Source: Cytophagaceae bacterium UBA6715
GTDB lineage: Bacteria > Bacteroidota > Bacteroidia > Cytophagales > Spirosomataceae
Length of the DNA: 10,850 nucleotides
Assembly: GCA_002454335.1 (NCBI GenBank)
Contig: DKIP01000049.1
Span: forward strand, 1-10,850
Direction of reading: 5' to 3'
Below, in pieces: positions 1-6,530 of the stretch (positions within the stretch are counted from its first letter, which is position 1; the number at the start of each line of letters is the position of its first letter). The position numbers and the translations under genes were made by a program. The notes under the pieces are model-generated. The model worked only from the letters and a program-made list of their open reading frames with translations, had not been told where the DNA came from and did no database searches.

Positions 1-989
1 TTGAATATCTGCCAACCTAAATTCGTGCGAATCGGCTCGGTATAGTCACCCAATCGTTGAATCGAGAATAATTTACTTTGTAATTCCTCCGACAAATCCG
101 AAGAATAATACCAGCGGCGTAATTCCCCTCCTCGGCCTTTTGAATAAGGATCTTCGGAATAATTCTTGCATATTAACTCAAAAGACTCATCACCTTTCTC
201 TAGGTATTTTTGCACTTGTTCAATCCGATTCTTCGCATCTACCTGCAAGTTTGTCGCAGCATTTACGGGAACCGAAACCAAAATATGCGCCAAACGAATC
301 TTTCCTTGATTCGGGCGAACATCTAAAATATTAATCAAATGATAACCGGCCGTTGTACGCACAATACCCGAAACACCTCCTTTTTCAAGCGCATATACAG
401 CATTCTCAAATGCATACTGTGTCTGCAAACTTGTCACAAAACCAATGTTACCACCTTTAGCTGCTGACAAATCATCTTCGGAAAACTTCTTTGCTAAATC
501 TTCAAATACCTCTCCCGCCAAAACACGTTTGCGTATATTTTCAATTTTTTGATAGGCAATCAACGTATCGGCGGTCGTTGGATTAGCAGGCAATTTGACC
601 AAAATATGAGCCACCTGCTTTTCGAATTTTAATCGTTGGTAGGCTTCCTTCACTAATGCCTCCGACTTATCCCCGTCGATAAGATAGGGACTTGCCAATT
701 CCTTACGAAAGCTTTGGTATTCATCCTGGAAAGTGGCAGATTGAGGAATTTTAGCATCTTCAGCTGCTAAAATCTTGAGTTGGTAATCAATGTAATCCGA
801 TAAAAACTTCTGCTTATTATCCGCCTTGATGCTATCACTCTCCAATAATCTGCGATAATCTCTCTCAAATATGGCCGCAGAAATCTTTTTGCTCCCCAAT
901 TGAATAGGTGCTTCTTGTTGGGCCAACAACGATAGTGGCAACAAGCAACATAATCCAAGTAAGTATTTAACGGGAAACTTAAAATTCAT
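1..989 (-). CDS. SurA-like periplasmic peptidyl-prolyl isomerase (two parvulin domains), 3' end cut by window edge
   Basis: I translated this from the ATG at 989; the frame stays open for 329 codons to the window edge, so the C-terminus is missing. Residues 1-23 form a signal peptide (basic start, then a Leu/Cys-rich core ending LLSLLA-like before QQ), so the product is exported. After a helical N-terminal region (about 30-120), one PpiC/parvulin rotamase domain spans about 125-224: VAHILVKL, then FEDLAKKFSED, GGNIGFV and GYHLINILDVR. A second begins at about 232 with RLAHILVSV, with YSEDPYSKGRGGEL at 277-290, and runs off the edge. This is the SurA layout: a chaperone that helps outer-membrane proteins fold in the periplasm by isomerising prolyl bonds. 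Bacteroidota often carry several such genes in tandem, but what follows lies outside the window. A 67 bp gap and a -7-like box separate it from the upstream operon, suggesting its own promoter. Family call is firm; which paralogue it is remains unknown. Confidence 0.9.
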   Translation of the reverse strand, partial: MNFKFPVKYLLGLCCLLPLSLLAQQEAPIQLGSKKISAAIFERDYRRLLESDSIKADNKQKFLSDYIDYQLKILAAEDAKIPQSATFQDEYQSFRKELASPYLIDGDKSEALVKEAYQRLKFEKQVAHILVKLPANPTTADTLIAYQKIENIRKRVLAGEVFEDLAKKFSEDDLSAAKGGNIGFVTSLQTQYAFENAVYALEKGGVSGIVRTTAGYHLINILDVRPNQGKIRLAHILVSVPVNAATNLQVDAKNRIEQVQKYLEKGDESFELICKNYSEDPYSKGRGGELRRWYYSSDLSEELQSKLFSIQRLGDYTEPIRTNLGWQIF

Positions 990-1016
990 TTTCTAAACTA
1001 ATTACACACAAGTCGA

Positions 1017-1024
1017 CAAAATTA
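1017..1024 (-). promoter_or_regulatory. Candidate -7 box of the SurA-like gene promoter
   Basis: Read on the minus strand this is TAATTTTG, an exact match to the Bacteroidota primary-sigma -7 consensus TAnnTTTG. Transcription would start near 1010 and leave a leader of about 20 nt before the ATG at 989. No TTG lies at the normal distance upstream for a -33 box; the nearest leaves only 12 nt between boxes. The call therefore rests on the -7 element and its position alone. Confidence 0.4.
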
Positions 1025-1056
1025 CACAAAAACCTGCAATTTACCGGCCTTATTCT

Positions 1057-1758
1057 TTATTCATTTACGTGGATTCGATAAGCATAGCCATACTGATAGG
1101 CATCCAAACCCGCTTTCCCACCTTTCCAATTTCCGCGCTTAAATCGCGTAGACTTTCCTTTAGGCAAAGCTGACCAATCCCAATCCCATTGCAATTCCGA
1201 TACGCCCAACAAATCCCGACCATCCTGCTTCGACCAATAATGTAAACCTAAACTGCCCAAGCGAGCTCCCCATAAAAACCAAGATATGGGATTGCTGACC
1301 GCGCTCCATTCAACCAACATTAAAGGAACTTGCAACATACCACCCCATTGATTGACTTGATTCAACAACTTTTGATCTTTTGTATAATCATCCAACTCCC
1401 AAAGTGAAACCTGTAAACCCAGTTGCTCTCCGGGATTTAAAAGAATTCGTAAGGCAGGTAAGGTATCTAAGACGATTTTATCCCCTTGTCTAGCACCACC
1501 TAAAAAACGTGAAGCTGTTTCCATGCGAAGAATTTTACCCTTTTTGATGGCTACCAAGTTATATTCTACCCAAAGCTCATCCTTCAAATTCACATTTTCT
1601 TGAATATCGTAGGCTGAAATAGAAGCTAGTTGCAAACTAATTTCGCGCGATTTCTCTTGGGTAATGACAATTGGGTTTGCTTGGACTGAAGAAGGTACAG
1701 TCGTTCGCCGACAAGCCATCATCGAGAGAAAAGTAAGAAAATAAATGAATTTACGCAT
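1057..1758 (-). CDS. Putative lipoprotein of unknown function
   Basis: This 233-residue protein is not one I recognise. The N-terminus MRKFIYFLTFLSMMAC has a basic start, a short hydrophobic core and Cys16, followed by RR. The lipobox (S-M-M-A-C) is weaker than the classic L-A/S-G/A-C, so lipidation is likely but not certain. The mature part looks like a beta-rich globular domain with no further membrane segment. It alternates short strand-like runs (ELWVEYNLVAIKKGKIL, LGLQVSLWEL) with a Trp-rich second half (SWFLWGARLG, LQWDWDWSAL, GNWKGG) and ends with alternating Tyr (AYQYGYAYRIHV). Its start codon overlaps the end of aguA by 8 bp, so it is the last gene of the operon and probably translationally coupled. 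The operon offers no clear hint of its job, since the other enzymes are cytoplasmic. A beta-sandwich fold is my guess from the pattern, not a family match. Confidence 0.75.
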   Translation of the reverse strand: MRKFIYFLTFLSMMACRRTTVPSSVQANPIVITQEKSREISLQLASISAYDIQENVNLKDELWVEYNLVAIKKGKILRMETASRFLGGARQGDKIVLDTLPALRILLNPGEQLGLQVSLWELDDYTKDQKLLNQVNQWGGMLQVPLMLVEWSAVSNPISWFLWGARLGSLGLHYWSKQDGRDLLGVSELQWDWDWSALPKGKSTRFKRGNWKGGKAGLDAYQYGYAYRIHVNE

Positions 1759-2800
1759 GTTTAGCAGCCGGCTCTTGTTGGGTCAAGCAATGGAAACTTC
1801 CCTGCCCCCAAATGATTTTCTTCGCCGAAAGTCCAATAACGGGCCTATCAGGAAAAAATTGTGCTAATGTCGCTAAAGCAAATGCATCCTGCGGACAATC
1901 AAAAGTTGGCACCAAAACACCCGCATTGCAAATGTAAAAATTTGCATAAGAACCCGGCGCACGGAACTCATCAATCACGACAGCCGCTGGCATAGGAATC
2001 TCCACGATGTTCAAAGGCTTGCCATTCGGCAAGCGCATCGCCTTCAGTTCTTGTAGATTCTGAGCCAATACCGCATGATTTTCATCTTGCTCATTCGGCT
2101 CGACCATCGCAATAACCGTGTCTTCATTTACGAAACGAACGGTATCATCGATATGACCATCAGTATCATCACCCACAATCCCATCAGAAACCCAAAGAAC
2201 TTGTTCGACACCGTAATAATCACACAAATATTGCTCGATTTGAGCCTGACTCAAATGTGGATTTCGGTTTGGATTCAATAAGCATGAGCGGCTTGTTAAC
2301 ACAGTCCCCGCCCCATTGAAATCGACCGAACCACCTTCCATGATGATACCAGGACTTACTTTTTCTAGTCCTAAAATTTCAGCTACCCGAGATGGGGATT
2401 CATTATCAGAATCAAAAGGCGGATATTTACCACCCCAAGCATTGTAGCCCCAATCGACAATTAAGCGCTCATTAGTCGACTGATTAAGCAAAATCGCAGG
2501 TCCATGATCACGACACCAGGCATCATTGGTTGGTTGGATATGCAAACGAATTTGCGCCGCATCAATTCCATAAACCGAATATTGAGACTCGATAAATTGG
2601 GCTAAATCCATATCATTAACCTGAATATTAACGATTTCTCCTTGGGAAATAGCTTTGATCAACCCAAAATACTCGGGATACATATCAACTAGTTTATCTC
2701 CTTGCCACGAATGATCATTGTGCGGAAAGGTAATCCAAGTTGCTGCATGTTGCTCCCATTCTGCAGGGAAATAAAAGCCTAATTCTTTCGGTGTTTTCAT
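1751..2800 (-). CDS. aguA: Agmatine deiminase (agmatine iminohydrolase)
   Basis: This enzyme hydrolyses agmatine to N-carbamoylputrescine and ammonia in the cytoplasm, a step from arginine to putrescine. The 349-residue length is normal for the bacterial and plant enzymes of the Porphyromonas-type peptidylarginine deiminase family. Guanidino-modifying enzyme motifs are all present: WCRDHGP at 95-101, DWGYNAWGGK at 116-125, EGGS at 155-158, GHIDD at 215-219 with the catalytic His216, SYANFY at 284-289, and the nucleophile Cys338 in GQGSFHCLTQQEP. No signal peptide is visible, which favours agmatine deiminase over the secreted peptidylarginine deiminase of Porphyromonas. It starts 1 bp after the coaX stop codon, and its own end overlaps the next gene by 8 bp. 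The usual partner aguB (N-carbamoylputrescine amidohydrolase) is not in the window. Confidence 0.95.
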   Translation of the reverse strand: MKTPKELGFYFPAEWEQHAATWITFPHNDHSWQGDKLVDMYPEYFGLIKAISQGEIVNIQVNDMDLAQFIESQYSVYGIDAAQIRLHIQPTNDAWCRDHGPAILLNQSTNERLIVDWGYNAWGGKYPPFDSDNESPSRVAEILGLEKVSPGIIMEGGSVDFNGAGTVLTSRSCLLNPNRNPHLSQAQIEQYLCDYYGVEQVLWVSDGIVGDDTDGHIDDTVRFVNEDTVIAMVEPNEQDENHAVLAQNLQELKAMRLPNGKPLNIVEIPMPAAVVIDEFRAPGSYANFYICNAGVLVPTFDCPQDAFALATLAQFFPDRPVIGLSAKKIIWGQGSFHCLTQQEPAAKHA

Positions 2801-2801
2801 T

Positions 2802-3560
2802 TTATAATTGTGCGATAATCCGCAATCCTTCTAGCGTAATCAATTTGTTAACTTCATCAAAATATTGCTCCAAGGGAGTCAAAATAGACGATAAACCTCC
2901 GGTCGCAATGACTTTAACTTCTACTTTCCTTTCAGCTTTTACACGAGCAATCATCTCTTTCACCATGCCTACATATCCCCATAAAATACCGGATTGAATG
3001 GCCGAAACCGTATCAAATCCCAAGGCAGATGCCGGCATCTCCAACGGTACTTCGGGCAATTGAGCCGTTTGAGAGAACAATGATTTAACAGCCGTTTTTA
3101 AACCTGGGGCAATTGAAACCCCTTGCATTTTTCCGTTTTGGTCCACCAAGGTAAAGGTCAATGCTGTCCCAAAATCCACAATCAAAACCTCGGAATCATA
3201 ATGATGATTCGCATATACCGAATTAGCAACCAAGTCGGCACCAATCTCATCCGGACTGACCACTTCAATCGGCAAGGATTTATACAAATTGGGACCCATG
3301 ATTTTCACCGGAAATCCCACCCAATGTTCCAAACCTTTTTGGATCTGAATCAACACCGGTGGAACCACAGAACTAATCAAAACAGATTCTACTTTCACCC
3401 CTTCAAAGCCCTTTTCCGCCAATTCTTTTTGAATCCAATGTTCCAATCGAATAGCCGTCCAAGGCTGATGTGTAGGCGTTCGCAAATGAACTTGCCAGCC
3501 TTCCGCTGTATAAAACCCACAGACAATATCCGTGTTCCCAATGTCAACAACTAAATGCAT
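2802..3560 (-). CDS. coaX: Type III pantothenate kinase
   Basis: CoaX phosphorylates pantothenate to 4'-phosphopantothenate, the first step of coenzyme A synthesis, and in this type is insensitive to CoA feedback. I chose the ATG at 3560 (252 residues) because it places the phosphate-binding DIGNT at residues 6-10, as in known members. A GTG at 3620 is in frame but would overlap nadE by 55 bp and add 20 unrelated residues. Other motifs are GAD at 107-109 (proposed catalytic Asp109), DFGTALT at 129-135, IAPGL at 150-154 and the ATGG adenine-site loop at 219-222. Leu110 stands where many characterised enzymes have Arg (GADR), and GVSIAPG replaces the more usual GGxIxPG. The gene lies 5 bp after nadE and 1 bp before aguA, so it is part of one transcription unit. 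The enzyme normally works as a dimer and needs a monovalent cation. Confidence 0.94.
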   Translation of the reverse strand: MHLVVDIGNTDIVCGFYTAEGWQVHLRTPTHQPWTAIRLEHWIQKELAEKGFEGVKVESVLISSVVPPVLIQIQKGLEHWVGFPVKIMGPNLYKSLPIEVVSPDEIGADLVANSVYANHHYDSEVLIVDFGTALTFTLVDQNGKMQGVSIAPGLKTAVKSLFSQTAQLPEVPLEMPASALGFDTVSAIQSGILWGYVGMVKEMIARVKAERKVEVKVIATGGLSSILTPLEQYFDEVNKLITLEGLRIIAQL

Positions 3561-3565
3561 ATCAA

Positions 3566-5482
3566 TTATTGTGGTAAATCTTTTTCTAAACCAGCCGACA
3601 AAATCGGGAAACGCAACCACGATTTCGGATCTAAACTGTAATCATCTACATGGAAACCTGGGGCATAACGCTCCCGTTTCCACTGATTACGCGCCCACAA
3701 ACGGAAAAAGCGATGAATAAATCCATCCAATTGTTCGAGGCTATAATGCGCACCATATACTTGTTTCAAGGATTCCAAACATGCGGCTGGACTTTGGTGT
3801 TCATAAAACGACCAGCGTTCAAGCGAATTCAAAATTGGATATGGCATCAAATCTTCCTCATCCACCTGCTTACTATCCAAGGGCCGCAATTCTGCACTCG
3901 GCTCTAATTGATTAACATGTACCAAACCAGCCACTCGCCATTGACCTCCCAATCCTTTTTTCTCCATCCAACGCAACCAAGTCCGCAAATACGCCTTATC
4001 AATACCGGCAATCGGTGAAATAGAACCCGATGTATCGCCATCCATCGTGGCATAACCCACACTGGCTTCCGAGCGATTTGAGGTGGCTAACAATAGGGCA
4101 TTTTTGATATTGGCCAACATCCATACGCCCGGGGCACGAACACGAGCTTGCACATTTTGCAAGGTGATATCGTCATGCTCCCAAGTCAATGGGCGCTGAA
4201 TTGTTTGTTCGATCAGTCCTCGATAGCCTTGAACCAAGCCATCAATTTCAATTTCATGATGTTCCGTTCCAATGCTAGCTGCCAACGCAGCAGCAGATTC
4301 GCGGGTATCTACCGAGGAGTTGACCGTTCCTTGGTAGATGGTTGTCATCAACTGAGCGATTAATTCCTTTTCGTTTGCACACGAATTAATCCAAGGAATA
4401 TAGGCCAATCGCTTTTTAATAGCCTCCCAACCCAATTCTTCCACAGCTAAATGAATGGCAGTGGCACATAAGGACGCAATCGCGGAGGAATCTGCTCCTC
4501 CCGAAAGGGAAATAACATAACCATACGAATACGATTTTCGTAAATAATCCCACAAACCTAGGGCAATGGAACGCACAAATTCTTCTTCTTTGATATGAAT
4601 GGAGGATTCCCATGTGTCTATTACAGGATTAATCCATTGGCCAGTTTTGCTCTTTAACTCACCCATTTGAATCAAATCCTCAGCTTGGGATTTAAATCCG
4701 TTCACATCTAACGTTGAGCAAATTAGTTGCGAATCCAGAAACGAAAAACGCTTCGTTTGCGCTAAAATATGTCCATTTTGAGCGATGTAAGCATCTCCAT
4801 CAAATATCGTCCGTCCAGATTCATTGCCGAGTAAATTAGCAAAAACATACGCCCCTTGAATAATTTCCGCACCTTCGATAGCTAATTGTTGGCGCACCTT
4901 CGATTTCCCAAACGAAAAATGGGAGGCAGTCGGGTTGCAAATAAATGAAACCCCACGTTTCCCTAAAGCATGCGCGGGCCGCTTATCTCCTTCCCAAGCA
5001 TCTTGACAAATCTCAATACCAAACGTGATTTCTCCTAAACCTAGGCGATAATCACCAAATGGAATTTGGTCAATAATGGTTCGTACACCCGAAGGCCAAG
5101 GCGTAAACCAGCGCGCTTCGTAATGCAGCCCCTCGTTAGCTAAATGTTGTTTCGGAATATAAGCCTGAATTTTGCCTTGATAGAGAACGGCAACGACATT
5201 GTATAACCGGGATTCGAATGTCATGGGTAGACCCACCAACAAAACTAAATCCGAGGAATATTCGAGTAATTTATGTACAGATTCCTGCGCTTTTTGCTGC
5301 GTAAATGGAGAAAAGAATTGGTCTTCACAACCATAACCCGTCAAACACATTTCCGGCAAACACAAAAGATTGGCACCAGCGTCTTTCGCGATTTGAATCG
5401 CCCCAATAATACGTTGGAAGTTGCCTTCCCAATCCAGGGGAGTTTGATTTAATACCCCCGCGGCCACATGAATTTTTGGCAT
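3566..5482 (-). CDS. nadE: Glutamine-dependent NAD(+) synthetase
   Basis: This two-domain enzyme makes NAD from nicotinic acid adenine dinucleotide, ATP and glutamine, the last step of NAD synthesis. From the ATG at 5482 it has 638 residues, normal for the glutaminase-fused form. The N-terminal nitrilase-fold domain (about 1-280) releases ammonia from glutamine through the triad Glu44 (LPEMCLTGYG), Lys111 (YIPKQHLANEG) and Cys159 (FGIEICQDAWEGD). The C-terminal synthetase domain has the ATP-binding P-loop SLSGGADSS at about 325-333 and later AxSNRSE and DGDTSGSISPI stretches. An ATG at 5509 is also in frame and would add MFQLKSLDN; I prefer 5482 because the protein then begins directly at the first nitrilase strand and the ATG sits 1 bp after the previous gene's stop, which suits translational coupling. 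It precedes coaX by 5 bp, pairing NAD and CoA synthesis in one operon. Confidence 0.96.
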   Translation of the reverse strand: MPKIHVAAGVLNQTPLDWEGNFQRIIGAIQIAKDAGANLLCLPEMCLTGYGCEDQFFSPFTQQKAQESVHKLLEYSSDLVLLVGLPMTFESRLYNVVAVLYQGKIQAYIPKQHLANEGLHYEARWFTPWPSGVRTIIDQIPFGDYRLGLGEITFGIEICQDAWEGDKRPAHALGKRGVSFICNPTASHFSFGKSKVRQQLAIEGAEIIQGAYVFANLLGNESGRTIFDGDAYIAQNGHILAQTKRFSFLDSQLICSTLDVNGFKSQAEDLIQMGELKSKTGQWINPVIDTWESSIHIKEEEFVRSIALGLWDYLRKSYSYGYVISLSGGADSSAIASLCATAIHLAVEELGWEAIKKRLAYIPWINSCANEKELIAQLMTTIYQGTVNSSVDTRESAAALAASIGTEHHEIEIDGLVQGYRGLIEQTIQRPLTWEHDDITLQNVQARVRAPGVWMLANIKNALLLATSNRSEASVGYATMDGDTSGSISPIAGIDKAYLRTWLRWMEKKGLGGQWRVAGLVHVNQLEPSAELRPLDSKQVDEEDLMPYPILNSLERWSFYEHQSPAACLESLKQVYGAHYSLEQLDGFIHRFFRLWARNQWKRERYAPGFHVDDYSLDPKSWLRFPILSAGLEKDLPQ

Positions 5483-5483
5483 A

Positions 5484-5789
5484 TTATCTAGGCTTTTGAG
5501 CTGAAACATTGGGACTAGGCTTAAATATCCGTTTCCAAATCTGCTTCGGTTTCGAGGATTTTGTCGCTAATTCGGCATAAGAAACGGTGCGAACATGTTT
5601 GTAGCGTGGAGTCCACATCCAAGAAAAGGCTTCATGCGGACGGTAATAATTATCCCCATGCCGATGTTCTACACGCACATGACACGTGGCACGCGGGCAA
5701 CGTGCCGACCAGCATCCTGCTAAACAAAGGCAAAAAAAACAGCCCAAGCTAAGCAACATTAAGGTTCTGGAAAAAGATCTATATACCAT
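5484..5789 (-). CDS. Small Cys/His-rich lipoprotein, unknown function
   Basis: This 101-residue protein opens the minus-strand operon. Residues 1-26 form a lipoprotein signal: basic start (MVYRSFSR), a hydrophobic Leu/Cys/Phe-rich core and a good lipobox LAGC with Cys26 as the lipid-bearing residue. An in-frame ATG at codon 11 would leave a signal without a basic n-region, so the first ATG is preferred. The mature part of about 76 residues is basic and contains Cys31 and Cys36, then His37, His42, His44 and His52, a Tyr/Trp-rich patch (NYYRPHEAFSWMWTPRYKH) and a Lys/Pro-rich C-terminal tail. The C-x4-C-H-x4-H-x-H spacing could bind a metal or form a disulfide; this is inference only. I do not recognise the family. 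Its stop lies 1 bp before the preferred nadE start, so expression of the two is probably linked. Confidence 0.75.
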   Translation of the reverse strand: MVYRSFSRTLMLLSLGCFFCLCLAGCWSARCPRATCHVRVEHRHGDNYYRPHEAFSWMWTPRYKHVRTVSYAELATKSSKPKQIWKRIFKPSPNVSAQKPR

Positions 5790-5879
5790 GTAACATCAAA
5801 AAGAATTCATCAATTAGAACGAATCCTAATTAGTTAAATTACAAATCAACCCGTATTTTTACATTGAATTTAGGCCAAC
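5790..5879. promoter_or_regulatory. Divergent intergenic region between the nadE operon and queE
   Basis: These 90 bp must hold the promoters of two divergent transcription units. No exact TAnnTTTG box is present on either strand. The best plus-strand candidate is TATTTTTA at 5854-5861, one base off consensus and about 19 bp before the queE ATG, with TTA rather than TTG 17 bp further up. A short palindrome CTAATTAG lies at 5826-5833. No preQ1 riboswitch-like sequence is evident ahead of queE. Calling promoters here is inference from layout. Confidence 0.35.
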
Positions 5880-6527
5880 ATGGAATTAAACACCAAAGAT
5901 ATAAAATCGGAATTAAAAAGAGGTGATTTTGAATATCCCGTCATGGAATCTTTTTACACGATTCAAGGCGAGGGAAAATACCAAGGCCATGCAGCATATT
6001 TTATTCGTTTGGGTGGTTGCGATGTAGGTTGCCACTGGTGCGATGTTAAAGAATCCTGGCCCGTAGACACCCATCCCATTAAATCTGTTGACACATTACT
6101 CTCAGAGGCCCTCGCTTTTCCGGGCCGTTTAGTCGTGATTACGGGTGGAGAGCCTTTAATGCACGATTTAGATCCATTGACAGAAGCCTTTCAAACAGCC
6201 GGATTTCGCACACACATTGAAACATCGGGCGTTTGTGAGACATTCACGGGTTCATGGGATTGGATTTGTTTTTCCCCAAAGAAATTCAAAGAACCGAATC
6301 CAGCCATTCTTCCCTTTGTGCATGAATTAAAGGTGGTCATTTTCCATCCCTCAGATGTTGCTTGGGCGCAAGATTGGGCGGTCAAAATCAATTCGAACGC
6401 ACATTTATACATGCAACCTGAATGGTCTAAGCAAGCAAGCATGAATTCACTCATCGTAGAATTTGTAAAAGCCAATCCAATTTGGCAAATTTCGGTTCAA
6501 ACCCATAAGTTCCTACAAATCCCTTAA
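5880..6527 (+). CDS. queE: 7-carboxy-7-deazaguanine synthase (radical SAM)
   Basis: QueE rearranges 6-carboxy-tetrahydropterin to 7-carboxy-7-deazaguanine, feeding preQ0/preQ1 and queuosine modification of tRNA. The 215-residue protein starts at the ATG at 5880 and has the substrate-facing SFYTIQGEG at 24-32. The short cluster motif C-x3-C-x2-C (Cys47, Cys51, Cys54 in GGCDVGCHWCDVKESW) binds the SAM-coordinating 4Fe-4S cluster; this short motif is typical of QueE rather than of most radical SAM enzymes. ITGGEP at 87-92 is the SAM-contacting GGE motif, HIETSG lies at 112-117, FSPKK at 131-135, and the family C-terminal signature SVQTHKFLQIP at 205-215. No other que gene is present in the window. 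The next gene begins 3 bp after the stop, in the same frame, so the two are probably co-transcribed although their roles differ. Confidence 0.95.
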   Translation: MELNTKDIKSELKRGDFEYPVMESFYTIQGEGKYQGHAAYFIRLGGCDVGCHWCDVKESWPVDTHPIKSVDTLLSEALAFPGRLVVITGGEPLMHDLDPLTEAFQTAGFRTHIETSGVCETFTGSWDWICFSPKKFKEPNPAILPFVHELKVVIFHPSDVAWAQDWAVKINSNAHLYMQPEWSKQASMNSLIVEFVKANPIWQISVQTHKFLQIP

Positions 6528-6530
6528 GGT

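Noticed and set aside
3123..3554. 143-codon open frame on the plus strand inside coaX
   Set aside because: It is antisense to a well-supported gene and has a composition typical of a reversed coding frame, with no domain or signal of its own.
3561..3620. Longer coaX start at the GTG at 3620, adding 20 residues
   Set aside because: It would overlap nadE by 55 bp, and the extra residues precede the phosphate-binding DIGNT motif that normally lies at the very N-terminus. The ATG at 3560 is well placed 5 bp after the nadE stop.
3566..5482. The nitrilase-type domain next to aguA as a possible AguB (N-carbamoylputrescine amidohydrolase)
   Set aside because: The domain is fused to a full NAD synthetase domain with the SGGADSS P-loop, and total length matches glutamine-dependent NadE. 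It is the glutaminase part, not AguB.
5790..5879. Possible preQ1 riboswitch ahead of queE
   Set aside because: The 90 bp are AT-rich without the compact GC hairpin and the A-rich tail of preQ1-I, and no paired structure is evident.
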